Notes: a model not told the origin generated them from the sequence alone. A stretch of DNA of 64,000 nt from Candidatus Thiodiazotropha sp. (ex Epidulcina cf. delphinae) (GCA_025656455.1 JAHXHS010000004.1:123934-187933); one strand, 5' to 3'; shown: positions 1-8,886, counted from the first letter of the stretch. Made by a program: numbers and translations.

Positions 1-2
1 AG

Positions 3-158
3 TTCAATCTCAGCTACGCCTCTTGTTCGGTGATTTCGAACTGGGCGGCGGGTAAGCAGGAATCTCCCATCAGCATGAAGGAAATCGAAAAAAATCTTAT
101 CAGCGGCATGGAGCAGGTGAAGATGCTGCTAGTAGCGCTGCTACACAAGACAGACTGA
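3..158 (+). CDS. C-terminal fragment of an unidentified protein (cut by window edge)
   Basis: An open frame runs in from the left edge and ends at a TGA at 156-158, giving about 51 residues that end in a leucine-rich, helix-like segment (EQVKMLLVALLHKTD). No start codon can be assigned because the gene begins outside the window. I do not recognise the family. The reading is plausible because it stays open to the edge and is followed by a normal intergenic gap before the gene at 251, but a chance open frame of this length is possible. Confidence 0.35.
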   Translation, partial: FNLSYASCSVISNWAAGKQESPISMKEIEKNLISGMEQVKMLLVALLHKTD

Positions 159-250
159 CGCCGAGATGTCTTTCGGCATGGAATTCAGTAAATTACCGGG
201 TATAGGGTACAATATTCGAATGATTATCTGCGTGCTGAAGGGGAATTACC

Positions 251-1501
251 ATGGCTGACGAGACGACTAACTCTGAAGATAGGGTGGAAAATCAACCGAA
301 GGTGGAAACAGCCACAGTAAAAAAGAAGGCGGCTGGGAAGAAGCGGGTGGCAAAGAAAAAAGCAGCCGCTAAGAAACGGGTTACAACCAAGAAAAAAGCC
401 GTTGCCAAGAAGAAAACCCCAGCAAAGAAGGCGGTCGCCGATAAGGTAACCGGTACAGAGGGGGCTGCAGCGGTTGCGACTGTGGCGGACTTGACGCCGC
501 CTGATGCTCCGCGGCAGGGAGCCAAACCTGACGAACCAGAAGCAGCCAAGTCAGAACCCAAGGCGGCGGCGCCGACAACGGTTGCCGTTGCGAGTGCGAT
601 GTCATCCAAGTCCCAGCCTGTCGAAACCAAACCAGCCTCAACATCTGAACAGACTGCCTCTTCAGATGTCATCATTCAGGCTCAGATTAAAAAAGATAAC
701 CCCCCGGAGGAACCGTCGATGTCAACCGATTCAAAAAGTGCGGGTGGCTTTTGGTTAAAAGTCATCTTTTGGCTTGTCATCATCATTCTTGGTTTTATGT
801 ATATCCGATCACTGGCAAAGAATCCGTCCACTGAATCCGCGGCTTCCACAGCGGAAGTGCAGCATGAAGAGACGGCTTCATTGAGCGATCCAGGATCGGA
901 GGAGCGTGGCTATACAGACGAGACCACTGTCTTGTCCCTATCCGATACGGATAGCGACAGTGAGCCGGCTGTCACGGAGAGTGCGACCTCACAACAGGAT
1001 CAGGCCTCCGCCACCGGTGACCCGGAGGTATCCCGTGGCTTGGTTTCCGGTTTGAGCGTCAGTCAGGGGAAACCGACCCTCCAGGCCATTCCGAGTGAGC
1101 CGGCTACTGCCGATGAAGCGAGCGAGGCAGCAGCGGAGAGCAAAACAACTGAATCCGCGACGGCACAGGAGGGGGTGGCGCCCCCATCCACGCAGGCCTA
1201 TTACGGCGGTTCATCGGCGGGATCCGTTGCTCAAACACAGGGGGATCAGGCGCCACAGACCATGCGTGAGTTGCATGCGGAATCCGTGAGCAAGATACTT
1301 AAGGAGTTTGACGATCTCCGTGATGCAGCGAAGGCGGAAATGGAGGCCATGCGCAATCTGATGCAGGCTGAACGAGAGCTGCAGGAAGCCATGGTTCCCC
1401 CCCGGCCTCCTGTCTATCAACGCCCTTGGCGTGGACCGGCCTACCATCCATATGGCGCTTATCCGCCGGCAAGAGGCTACTCACCCTATGCCAGGCCTTG
1501 A
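251..1501 (+). CDS. Lysine/alanine-rich (histone H1-like) single-pass membrane protein
   Basis: The protein has 416 residues and I know of no family for the whole. Residues about 17-65 are Lys/Ala-rich with repeated KKK and AKK motifs, as in histone H1 tails and bacterial DNA-binding Lys-rich tails. A Pro/Ala/Thr/Ser linker follows. A single hydrophobic segment (WLKVIFWLVIIILGFMYI, about 167-184) is followed by an acidic Ser/Thr-rich region, a short coiled-coil-like stretch (about 340-382) and a Pro/Tyr/Arg tail. An AAGGGGAA Shine-Dalgarno sits just before the ATG. The charge distribution suggests a cytoplasmic N-terminus able to bind nucleic acid or other polyanions, tethered to the membrane, but this is inference. 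Low-complexity composition makes homology assignment unsafe. Confidence 0.75.
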   Translation: MADETTNSEDRVENQPKVETATVKKKAAGKKRVAKKKAAAKKRVTTKKKAVAKKKTPAKKAVADKVTGTEGAAAVATVADLTPPDAPRQGAKPDEPEAAKSEPKAAAPTTVAVASAMSSKSQPVETKPASTSEQTASSDVIIQAQIKKDNPPEEPSMSTDSKSAGGFWLKVIFWLVIIILGFMYIRSLAKNPSTESAASTAEVQHEETASLSDPGSEERGYTDETTVLSLSDTDSDSEPAVTESATSQQDQASATGDPEVSRGLVSGLSVSQGKPTLQAIPSEPATADEASEAAAESKTTESATAQEGVAPPSTQAYYGGSSAGSVAQTQGDQAPQTMRELHAESVSKILKEFDDLRDAAKAEMEAMRNLMQAERELQEAMVPPRPPVYQRPWRGPAYHPYGAYPPARGYSPYARP

Positions 1502-1591
1502 GACTGGGGCGGATAGAAAGTAGAGCGTATCAAGCGAATTCAAGGTGAATTGGTCCGCAAATGAACGCGAATAAACGCAAATTAATTCAAT

Positions 1592-1613
1592 CTAGTATAG
1601 GACACTATACTAG
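1592..1613. repeat. Short palindrome matching the ends of the 34-bp-stem repeat elements
   Basis: CTAGTATAG and CTATACTAG flank a GACA centre, giving a perfect short inverted repeat. The TAGGACACTA core also occurs in the arms of the element at 52537-52831 and in a solo copy at 61517-61538, so this looks like a solo end, excision scar or minimal form of that element. It lies in the 1502-1914 gene-free stretch, which otherwise holds a degenerate CGCAAATGAACGC-type repeat (1557-1581), a small hairpin (1620-1636) and the repeat at 1738. Confidence 0.6.
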
Positions 1614-1737
1614 GTAAACCACCGCCTCAGGCGGTGAGAGACAAAGAGGCTCTGCCGTGCCAGGGTGCAATGGGTTGACAGGTTCAGGCAGGGAGGTTGA
1701 AACTGGCCCCTTGTTGAGAGCCTAAGATGAAAAGAAA

Positions 1738-1805
1738 CTCTCGCAAAGTCCGCAAAGTACCCTCGGGCCATGTCTTGTTGGCGCACTTTGCGAGCTTGGC
1801 GAGAG
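1738..1805. repeat. Imperfect inverted repeat of the CTCTCGCAAAG type
   Basis: Arms of 21 bp at 1738-1758 and 1785-1805 are complementary with about three mismatches. The CTCTCGCAAAG start recurs at 52349-52467 as another inverted pair and at 63597 as a single arm. It is an intergenic repeat family of unknown function, lying just past the tpx 3' end, where it could also act as a weak transcript-end hairpin. Confidence 0.55.
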
Positions 1806-1914
1806 AAATTGTGCTTTCCCGGCTAGTTGAGGAAAACAAGGATTCAAGGCGTAGGGTGCGGCCCAGCCGCACCGTGCTAAGGGCTGGCAGCGTTCATTCA
1901 CAGCCAACCAATTT

Positions 1915-2415
1915 TTACTCGAGATGCGCCAAGGCCGGATCATAGTCCGGCTCTTGAACAATCTCCGGTACAAGCTGTGTGTAGAGCACGTTGTTGCTTT
2001 CATCCAACACCACGACAGCTCGCGCGCAAATGCCAGCCAGCGGTCCATCGGTGATCAATACGCCATAATCCTTGGCAAAGTTGCGATTTCGCATCATCGA
2101 GAGGGGGATCACGTTTTCAACCCCCTCCGCGCTGCAGAAGCGGCCTTGCGCAAATGGCAGATCAGCAGATATGACCAGGGCAACAGCGTTGGATTTGTCA
2201 GCCATGGCCTGATTGAATTTGATGGTCGATGTTGCGCATACCTCTGTATCCAGGCTGGGCAGGATGTTCAGTAGTTTCCTCTTGCCGGCATAGTCGCTGA
2301 GCGAGACGTCGGAGAGGTCTGCCGCTGTGAGTGAGAATGCCGGTGCAACGCTGCCCACTGTGGGGAGATCGCCATTGGTATTGATCGTGTTTCCTTCAAG
2401 GGTGATTGTCGACAT
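1915..2415 (-). CDS. tpx: Thiol peroxidase Tpx (2-Cys peroxiredoxin)
   Basis: This 166-residue protein is full length for the atypical 2-Cys Tpx family, which reduces hydrogen and alkyl peroxides using thioredoxin. The peroxidatic cysteine is Cys60 in [11 protein letters not shown] and the resolving cysteine is Cys94 in [10 protein letters not shown], matching the spacing of E. coli Tpx (Cys61 and Cys95). The family N-terminus ([14 protein letters not shown]) and the C-terminal LVPEI segment are present. It starts at an ATG, is transcribed alone, and is followed by the 1738 repeat. It is expected to be soluble, in cytoplasm or periplasm; no signal peptide is visible. Confidence 0.96.
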   Translation of the reverse strand: MSTITLEGNTINTNGDLPTVGSVAPAFSLTAADLSDVSLSDYAGKRKLLNILPSLDTEVCATSTIKFNQAMADKSNAVALVISADLPFAQGRFCSAEGVENVIPLSMMRNRNFAKDYGVLITDGPLAGICARAVVVLDESNNVLYTQLVPEIVQEPDYDPALAHLE

Positions 2416-2492
2416 GATCTTTATCCTGATTGGGTTGTAGGTGGAGAAAAGTTATGTCCTGCTGCCAGTCTAATGCCCTATTCGGCCCTGAA

Positions 2493-3284
2493 TCACCCTT
2501 GGGTGATTTCCCTATGGATATCCGGACTCACCTTCTGCGTGATCGATAGTATGGTTTGTTGCAATGGATCCGACATGTCACGGATATCACTGATGTTGAT
2601 AATCTCTTCGAAGGAGGGAATGCCAGAGATTTCAGTATTTTGAATGATGATCTCATCCGATGGCAGCATGGTTGAGACAGGGCATGAGATCAATATCACC
2701 GAGAGTTCTCCCAAACCCTCCAGACGTGTAGTTTCCAGGCGAAAACGCAGTCCTTCAAGGAGACTCACCAAGCCGGGTCTGTTCTCGAGCACGAGTTCCA
2801 GTGTCAGGCACTGTAGCAGGGCATGGGACAACTCATCCCTGACCTGATTGCGATTGCCATTCAACAGATCGAGGAGTTTTTTAGGCTGCATGTCGGGGTA
2901 GGAGAGCACCCATTTCAAAGGCGAAGTCACCGTGAGATGGGCGGATTTGCTATCCAGGGTGGCGGTGTAAGGGTACTCGATCGGCGTCAGGGCTGGGGTT
3001 GCCGCAAATACATCCAGCGGTGAAGAGATCTCCGTGTTCAACGAGAAAGGTTTTTGTCCCGCGATGGACTGAAATCTGCTTTTAAGGTCCCGGAACGCCT
3101 TTTCAGCCCCTTTCAGCGGTGTCTTGGATCCGCCACGGATGTGCTCTCCCAATATCGACAGCGGTGAGAACAGGGGGCCAAGCGTCGACAGATAGGCCTT
3201 CAGGTCGGTTTCGATCCGTTCCGAGATCGACCTTGTGAGTTTGCGTAGTTCAAGAAGTCTTGGAATATCGAATGTGTCACTCAT
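2493..3284 (-). CDS. Uncharacterised protein of 263 residues
   Basis: I do not recognise this protein. The first ATG is at 3284; an upstream in-frame GTG at 3296 would add four residues. The N-terminus is predicted to be helical and charged (ELRKLTRSISERIETDLKAYLSTL), and the rest mixes beta-like segments with no signal peptide, transmembrane segment or obvious motif. It sits upstream of tpx on the same strand with a 77-base gap, so co-transcription is possible. The 34-bp-stem repeat element lies just upstream of its start, between it and the divergent kinase gene. Confidence 0.7.
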   Translation of the reverse strand: MSDTFDIPRLLELRKLTRSISERIETDLKAYLSTLGPLFSPLSILGEHIRGGSKTPLKGAEKAFRDLKSRFQSIAGQKPFSLNTEISSPLDVFAATPALTPIEYPYTATLDSKSAHLTVTSPLKWVLSYPDMQPKKLLDLLNGNRNQVRDELSHALLQCLTLELVLENRPGLVSLLEGLRFRLETTRLEGLGELSVILISCPVSTMLPSDEIIIQNTEISGIPSFEEIINISDIRDMSDPLQQTILSITQKVSPDIHREITQG

Positions 3285-3399
3285 CTGCCGGCCCACCCAC
3301 TATATCTATTAAGCCAAATATATCATGCAGGTGTTGGTTTCGAACCCCGCCTGCCCAGTGAAAGCTGATTAAAGAAGAGGTTAGCATCAATGTGATTTA

Positions 3400-3650
3400 T
3401 TATTAACCCGGCAACTAAGTATGTCGTGTTCAGCCGTTGTGTGCCTGCCTACAGCAAGTTTTGATAACGCAGTCTGTAGGCAGGCACACAGCGGCCTGTC
3501 TTTTTATATCAATTGGTTAGGGGCTTCAAGCATGCGCTTGCTCGGCGTTGTGGCTCTTGACAAGGGAATCACCCTTGCCGGCGAGCCACGTCTTGATCAA
3601 GTGCATGCTTGAAGCCCTGAACACGACATACTTAGTTGCCGGGTTAATAA
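3400..3650. repeat. Palindromic element, family D copy 1, 34-bp outer stem with two inner hairpins
   Basis: Perfect 34-bp terminal inverted repeats lie at 3400-3433 and 3617-3650, starting TTATTAACCCGGCA and ending GTTCAG. Inside are a hairpin with a 16-bp stem (GTGTGCCTGCCTACAG and its complement) and a second with a 19-bp nearly perfect stem starting GGCTTCAAGCATGC. The copy at 62662-62811 has the same outer ends but a different, again self-complementary, arm centre. The element fills most of the 3285-3746 intergenic region between divergent genes, so promoters for both must lie at its margins or within it. Confidence 0.85.
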
Positions 3651-3746
3651 CTATATCACCATTTGCTACACTCTATCAGGGATGGCATAGACATGACATA
3701 AGAAATACGAGTGATAATCTTACAGTTGTAGGAGGGGGACGGACAA

Positions 3747-5522
3747 TTGGATATTCAGCAACCGATGCCTGAGTCGATCGGTAGATTCAGCCTCATTGAA
3801 GAGATCGGTGAGGGGGCCATGTCGATTGTCTACAAGGCATTCGATCCAGAAATCAATCGCACTCTGGCAATTAAACTGCTACGTGGGGAGTGTGCCGCAG
3901 ACCCCGAATACCGTTACCGTTTTCTGCAGGAGGCGAAGGCCGCCGGGAAGCTGACGCATCCCAATATCGTCACCATCTTCGATGTCGGCGAAGCCGATCA
4001 GGGACCCTATATCGCGATGGAGTTTCTGGAGGGCCGGACACTCGAGGAGATGATGGATTCCGACACCCAGATATCGACCCGGGAAGCCGTGGTGTACGGC
4101 ATCCAGCTGGCTGAGGCATTGGACTACTCGCATGCCCGCGGTATCGTGCATCGAGATGTGAAACCGGGCAACATCATCTCCCCGGATGACGGGCATACCA
4201 TACGCATCACCGATTTCGGCATTGCCCATGTGGATTCGCCCAACAAGGAACATCGCACCATGATGGGCGCGGTCCTGGGTACTCCCCAGTATATGTCTCC
4301 TGAGCAGGTCGAAGGTCAGCCGGTCGACGGGCGATCCGATCTCTTCTCCTTGGGTGTTATCCTCTATCAATTGATTACGGGCGAAAAACCGTTCGTTTCC
4401 GAGACCCTGACCTCCTTGTTGATGAAGATCGTGCAGGAAGATCCGGTTCCCATCGATGCCAAGAAATCGGATATTCCGCAAAGCCTGCAAAAGATTATCG
4501 AGAGACTGCTCAGCAAGCGGCCTGAACAGCGCATTCAGACCGGCAAGGAACTGGCCACGGCATTGCGTAGCGTCGTGCATGAAATCGATGAAAAACAGCA
4601 GCATGTCAGCGAAGCCAAGATACTGCCGTTACGCATCAAGTGGACCGCGGTTATGGCGGTAGTGGTTTCCGTGGCGATGATCCTCGGTTCCTACCTGGTC
4701 TATCAGAAACAGGTGGACGCGATGATCGAGCTGGCCCTGGATTCCGGTGGATCGTTGGCGGAGTTCATCGCCATTGAGAGCGCGGAAGCTGTTCTGGTAC
4801 AGGATTGGGTCGCCGTGGAGACCTTCGTCTATGAGGTCAAAGAGCGACAACAGATCAGTTATCTGCGAATTCTCGATCACCGGAAGATCCTGCGCGCCAG
4901 CACCTCTCCCGATGAGGTGGGTAAAACCCTGGACAGCGCAGAACCCATGCGGATACTCAGGGAAGAGGAAGGGATCGTCATCTCCGAAAGGGAGTGGAAC
5001 AACGAGATGGTCTTCGATTTCCAGGCTCCCCTGATGTTTCAGAATAAGAACATAGGCGGCATTCAACTCGGCCTGTCACAAACGCCGCTCATTGCCGCGG
5101 CGGACCTCACTTTCTATACCATGCTGGGACTGCTGGTGGCGGTGGTCCTCACGGTGGTCATCGTCGCCTATCTTCTGGCAGCCGGTATTACCGTGCCCAT
5201 GAAAATACTCAGACGGGCCATCACCCATGTTCGTCATGGCAACTATGGTTACCGGATCAAAGAGGAACGTAACGATGAGTTGGGCCTGTTATTCGTGGAA
5301 TACAATAGTATGGCGGATTCGCTGCTGCAGCTAGAGGAGGAGGCACAGCAGGCGGTTCAGGAGGCGCCTCTGATGCCGGCGCCCGATGATGAGGCGACAG
5401 ACATCACATCGACACAGGAGGTCACTCAACAGGCGGCTATGAAGGAAAGCGACCGGCAGACGCCGGAAGGAGAAATGGACGACGCTACCCGGATCATGCC
5501 GCCCAGAATGGATAAGCCGTGA
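3747..5522 (+). CDS. Receptor-like Ser/Thr protein kinase with HAMP domain, T6SS PpkA-type candidate
   Basis: This 591-residue protein has a Hanks-type kinase domain at about 12-280: Gly loop GEGAMSIVYKA, Lys in LAIKLLRG, catalytic loop HRDVKPGN, DFG, and GTPQYMSPEQ. Then come a transmembrane segment (about 299-318), an extracytoplasmic sensor-like region, a second transmembrane segment (about 455-477) and a HAMP-like linker (about 478-535) with an acidic Thr-rich tail. The start is a TTG with a strong GGAGGGGG Shine-Dalgarno eight bases upstream; an ATG six codons in is an alternative. It overlaps the next gene by 4 bases. With TagH and PppA in the T6SS locus, a role as the T6SS-activating kinase is likely but inferred. 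Confidence 0.92.
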   Translation: MDIQQPMPESIGRFSLIEEIGEGAMSIVYKAFDPEINRTLAIKLLRGECAADPEYRYRFLQEAKAAGKLTHPNIVTIFDVGEADQGPYIAMEFLEGRTLEEMMDSDTQISTREAVVYGIQLAEALDYSHARGIVHRDVKPGNIISPDDGHTIRITDFGIAHVDSPNKEHRTMMGAVLGTPQYMSPEQVEGQPVDGRSDLFSLGVILYQLITGEKPFVSETLTSLLMKIVQEDPVPIDAKKSDIPQSLQKIIERLLSKRPEQRIQTGKELATALRSVVHEIDEKQQHVSEAKILPLRIKWTAVMAVVVSVAMILGSYLVYQKQVDAMIELALDSGGSLAEFIAIESAEAVLVQDWVAVETFVYEVKERQQISYLRILDHRKILRASTSPDEVGKTLDSAEPMRILREEEGIVISEREWNNEMVFDFQAPLMFQNKNIGGIQLGLSQTPLIAAADLTFYTMLGLLVAVVLTVVIVAYLLAAGITVPMKILRRAITHVRHGNYGYRIKEERNDELGLLFVEYNSMADSLLQLEEEAQQAVQEAPLMPAPDDEATDITSTQEVTQQAAMKESDRQTPEGEMDDATRIMPPRMDKP

Positions 5523-6511
5523 AAATCCGTATCGCGCTGATACTTTGCCTACTCCTAGGCACTGGCTGTTCCTCGCGTGGTTTCTACATGACGGAGGGGG
5601 ATGCAGGTCCCAGTCAGGTCATTGCCAAAGATAACGAGTTCGTTGTACTGCGTGTCGGGAATGATGATGCGCGAACCCTGGCAAAACGCTTTTTCGGCGA
5701 TGAAGCTCGCTATTGGGTAATCGAGGACGCCAATGATTCCCATCCCGTCGAACCCGGAAACGTGATCATTATTCCACTGCGAGACTCAAATCCAACCGGC
5801 TTCGGTTATGAGGGGTATCAGACCGTTCCCATCCTCTGCTACCACCGTTTCGGTAATCGGGGCGACCGATTGGAGGTTTCGTCAGAGCAGTTCAGAGAAC
5901 AACTGAACTATCTCAAGGAGAACGACTACCGGGTAATCCCCCTTGCGGATCTGTTGGGGTTCCTCAAGGGAGAACGAGCCCTGCCAAAGCGATCTGTGGT
6001 GTTGACCATCGATGATGGCCATCGCTCTATCTACAGGGAGGCGTTTCCGATTCTCAAGGAGTTCGGGTATCCGGCAACCGTCTTTATCTACACCGATTAT
6101 ATGAACAACGGCGGTCTGAAGACAGATGAGATCGCTGCAATGACTGAGAGCGGTTTGATCAGCATTCAGCCCCACTCAAAGAGCCATGGTAACCTGGCCG
6201 TTAGGCGGCATGGCGAAGACCACAAGCAATACCAGCGTAGGATACGTCGGGAGGTAACGTTTCCGACAAAAAAGTTGGCCGGGCAACTCGGACAAAAGCC
6301 CCGTTTTTACGCCTATCCGTTTGGTGACGCCAACGATCAGGTTATTCAGGAATTGCAGGCCAACGGTTTGCTCCTGGGACTGACTGTCCAACCCCATGCC
6401 AACGCTGCCTTTTCCTACCCCTACCTGCTTCACAGAACCATGATCTTCGGTGATCGGGATATGGATGTTTTCAAGTCCAGTCTGGTGACGTATAAGTCAC
6501 GGAAAAAATAG
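5519..6511 (+). CDS. Lipoprotein with LysM-like domain and NodB polysaccharide deacetylase domain
   Basis: This 330-residue protein has a lipoprotein signal (LLLGTGC, Cys17). A degenerate LysM-like stretch (about 42-83) ends VEPGNVIIIPLRD. The NodB (CE4) domain has the metal/catalytic Asp pair in LTIDDGHRS, the metal-binding histidines in QPHSKSHGN and the AYPFGD motif. The fold predicts N-deacetylation of a cell-envelope polysaccharide such as peptidoglycan or PNAG-like glycan, anchored to a membrane. The GTG start overlaps the kinase stop (GTGA), implying translational coupling. A role in wall remodelling for a signalling or secretion complex is inferred from the neighbours. Confidence 0.9.
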   Translation: MKIRIALILCLLLGTGCSSRGFYMTEGDAGPSQVIAKDNEFVVLRVGNDDARTLAKRFFGDEARYWVIEDANDSHPVEPGNVIIIPLRDSNPTGFGYEGYQTVPILCYHRFGNRGDRLEVSSEQFREQLNYLKENDYRVIPLADLLGFLKGERALPKRSVVLTIDDGHRSIYREAFPILKEFGYPATVFIYTDYMNNGGLKTDEIAAMTESGLISIQPHSKSHGNLAVRRHGEDHKQYQRRIRREVTFPTKKLAGQLGQKPRFYAYPFGDANDQVIQELQANGLLLGLTVQPHANAAFSYPYLLHRTMIFGDRDMDVFKSSLVTYKSRKK

Positions 6512-6515
6512 AGTA

Positions 6516-7442
6516 ATGAAGGAACCGATACGCCTGTTATCCCTATTTGTGTGTGTTGTCATCATCCTTGTCGATTCAGGATGCGCCCATGACAAAAGGA
6601 GAGGTAGTGGAGCTTCCGGCGCCTATGCAGATCCCGCAATCTGGATCAGTACCGCTGAAGCACATGAACGGCAGGGTGATCTACAGCGAGCCTTGTTCGA
6701 ATACCGAGTGGCCCGGTCGTTGGACAAACAGGATGCAGCGATTGACAGGGCCATCAGTCGGCTTGAAAAGCACATAGCCGAAAAGACCCGACAGTTGATG
6801 AAGCTGGGCAAGAAGGCAGTGCGTCAGGGTAAGCTCAGCAGAGCCCGCCAGCGCTACCTTGAAACATTGAGTCTGGATCCGAACCATAAGGCCGCCCTGG
6901 CAGCATTGCGCAAACTCGATGAAAGGAGTTCTAAGCGCTCCATGGAGAAAAAGGTCACGCTTTCACAACGGAACAGTAAGAGGAGGGGAAAGCGACAGAA
7001 AGGGAGTGCGCATGAATATGAAGAGGAGGCCTACACTTATTCACGCCAAGCCATCCTTCAAGCCGGTGACAGGCCCGCCAATATCCTAGCCTTCATTGAG
7101 GAACTCGAAAAACACGTTAAGAAATATCCGCGCGACCAGGAATTGCGACGCCTGTTGTCAAAAACGCTCATGGGGCAAGCGGAAAAGAGCTATCGGGCAG
7201 GGAAATATAACGACACCCTGAACCATCTTGAAAGGGCGGAAAAAGCAGCAAGTGGTGATAAAACAAAAATCAATACGATCACCAAGACGCGCAAGGAGTT
7301 TGCAAAAGGGTTGTACATCAAGGGCGTGAGAAGCTCTCGTAAAGAACCGAAACAGGCCCTGATATACTGGGAACAGGCGCTCAAGTTTGATCCACAAGAT
7401 AAAAGGACCCGCTTACGGATTCAGAATATGCAGACGATGTAG
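6516..7442 (+). CDS. TPR-repeat lipoprotein
   Basis: This 308-residue protein has a lipoprotein-type signal peptide ending VDSGC (Cys23). It then shows tetratricopeptide-like helices (for example ALFEYRVARSLDKQ, ARQRYLETLSLDPNHKAAL and ALIYWEQALKFDPQDK), separated by a basic Lys/Arg-rich low-complexity segment at about 130-170. It starts four bases after the deacetylase stop and is the third gene of the kinase operon. TPR lipoproteins usually act as assembly scaffolds; the partner is unknown. The protein at 27741-29063 has a related Lys/Pro-rich LysM/TPR build, which hints at a shared process. Confidence 0.85.
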   Translation: MKEPIRLLSLFVCVVIILVDSGCAHDKRRGSGASGAYADPAIWISTAEAHERQGDLQRALFEYRVARSLDKQDAAIDRAISRLEKHIAEKTRQLMKLGKKAVRQGKLSRARQRYLETLSLDPNHKAALAALRKLDERSSKRSMEKKVTLSQRNSKRRGKRQKGSAHEYEEEAYTYSRQAILQAGDRPANILAFIEELEKHVKKYPRDQELRRLLSKTLMGQAEKSYRAGKYNDTLNHLERAEKAASGDKTKINTITKTRKEFAKGLYIKGVRSSRKEPKQALIYWEQALKFDPQDKRTRLRIQNMQTM

Positions 7443-7470
7443 CGCATACTTCCTATTCCAATCAGTATCT

Positions 7471-8886
7471 TTAAAATTGTCTTGAGGCTGAATAGACTAG
7501 CTCATCTGCTCTACCGGGATCCGTATTCCATGACGGCATGGTCTCAAACCAGCCATCATTATCTGGTGTGATATTAGTTTTTGTGGCGGTGATGGAAAAG
7601 GGAGACGTTTGTACATTCAGATCGTAGACGACTATATCTATGGCATCCATGCCAGCGCTGAGGGCCAACCCATCAAGTTGCCAGGCGGCAAGTCTATTAC
7701 CCGTAATATTCCATCTGGGAAATAAGTCAGCGACCTGGGTATCTTGGTCAAGTAGCACAATGGAAGATGACCCCGGTTGCGCGGGATCGGTGTATTGACC
7801 AACCCAGATATCATAATCACCAAAAAGCGCTACGGAGTCCGATAGATGACGATAGCTTGCAATAAAACTCCCATTGGGTGAAATCTTTGGATCAAAATCA
7901 CCGGGGCCATTTGCCGTAGCCAGTGGCAGGTTCGAACCCGATGTTCTTTCGGTAACATCGTGAAGCATCATCGTCGCAGTATCGATAGTTGCCGTATAGA
8001 CGCGACTGAATTGAGGCGTGCCTGAACTGAATCGCTGGCGTTTGAATGTTATTCTGTTATCCACTCCCCAGAAAGGGTCGGCATCGATCTCATCGGCTGC
8101 AGGCGCATTTGATGCATAACTCACCCGAGTCGGATTTTCTCCGTCAATTTCCATAACATAGAGTTTCAACTGAAAACTGCCCGGATTATCACGGTCACTT
8201 ACAAAAATGATATATTTACCGTCTGGTGATGGCTCAGGAGTGGCGTCAACCGAATCATTATTGCTGATCATACCGGTAGTGGCATCAATATCGGTTAGAT
8301 ATCTTGGCCTGGAGCCGTCAGTGTTCATTATGGCAATGGCGCTGCCCGGTAAATCGCCTTCGTTGAAAAGCGTGTCGTCATTTGTATCGTCAATATAGGT
8401 CTGATAAATCAGAAACGGCTCTTCTGTAGCAGTTGTCGGAGCGTAGACCAGATGGTTCTCTTCAAACCGCGTATTCGTGATCCGAACAGGGGATGTTCCG
8501 GTAGCGTTATTGGTAAAAACACCATATTCCACAAAAAGACCTGAATTGGGATCCGCAGGAGTCACATTGGCCAGGGCCGGCTGTGGATCGGCTCCATCTG
8601 TCATGTTGTCACCATCTGTATCGGAAAGCGTAGGATTGGTGTTAAACATATTCACCTCCTCTCCATCCCAAATACGATCATTGTCGGTATCGGCGCTATT
8701 CGGATCAGTGCCTAAACTCGCTTCCTGTTGGTTTGTCAAACCGTCGTTGTCGCGATCATCGCTAAGCAAAGGAGTATCCGAGTCGTCAGAGCTACTGCCA
8801 CCGCATGCGCCTAGAATAAGAACAAGCCCAATAGCCGTTGGCAGCCGAGGCTTTTTGGAAAATATCGAATAGATCATATTATACAT
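7471..8886 (-). CDS. Lipoprotein with thrombospondin type 3-like Ca-binding repeats and a TolB-like propeller
   Basis: This 471-residue protein has a lipoprotein signal ending LILGAC, then a Gly/Ser/Asp linker. It has Asp-rich repeats of the thrombospondin type 3 kind (DRDNDGLTNQQEASLGTDP, DTDNDRIWDGEE, DTDGDNMTDGADP), which are calcium-binding in known proteins. The remaining ~370 residues contain TolB/WD40-like propeller motifs (SPDGKYIIFVSDRDN, ISPNGSFIASYRH, FPRWNITGNRLAAWQ). It is therefore probably an outer-membrane or periplasmic binding protein. It is convergent with the TPR gene (28-base gap). The start is either the first ATG or the ATG three codons later; neither has a clear Shine-Dalgarno. 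Confidence 0.85.
   Translation of the reverse strand: MYNMIYSIFSKKPRLPTAIGLVLILGACGGSSSDDSDTPLLSDDRDNDGLTNQQEASLGTDPNSADTDNDRIWDGEEVNMFNTNPTLSDTDGDNMTDGADPQPALANVTPADPNSGLFVEYGVFTNNATGTSPVRITNTRFEENHLVYAPTTATEEPFLIYQTYIDDTNDDTLFNEGDLPGSAIAIMNTDGSRPRYLTDIDATTGMISNNDSVDATPEPSPDGKYIIFVSDRDNPGSFQLKLYVMEIDGENPTRVSYASNAPAADEIDADPFWGVDNRITFKRQRFSSGTPQFSRVYTATIDTATMMLHDVTERTSGSNLPLATANGPGDFDPKISPNGSFIASYRHLSDSVALFGDYDIWVGQYTDPAQPGSSSIVLLDQDTQVADLFPRWNITGNRLAAWQLDGLALSAGMDAIDIVVYDLNVQTSPFSITATKTNITPDNDGWFETMPSWNTDPGRADELVYSASRQF

Noticed and set aside
3325..3365. tRNA-like 3' fragment (GGTTTCGAACCCC near 3337)
   Set aside because: A T-arm-like string is present but no acceptor, D or anticodon stems pair around it and it lies at the gene 5' end; similar GGTTCGAACCC occurs inside a CDS at about 7929.
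8477..8872. 131-residue plus-strand ORF over the propeller lipoprotein gene
   Set aside because: Antisense shadow of the thrombospondin-type Asp-rich repeats, which give Ser/Val-rich antisense frames.
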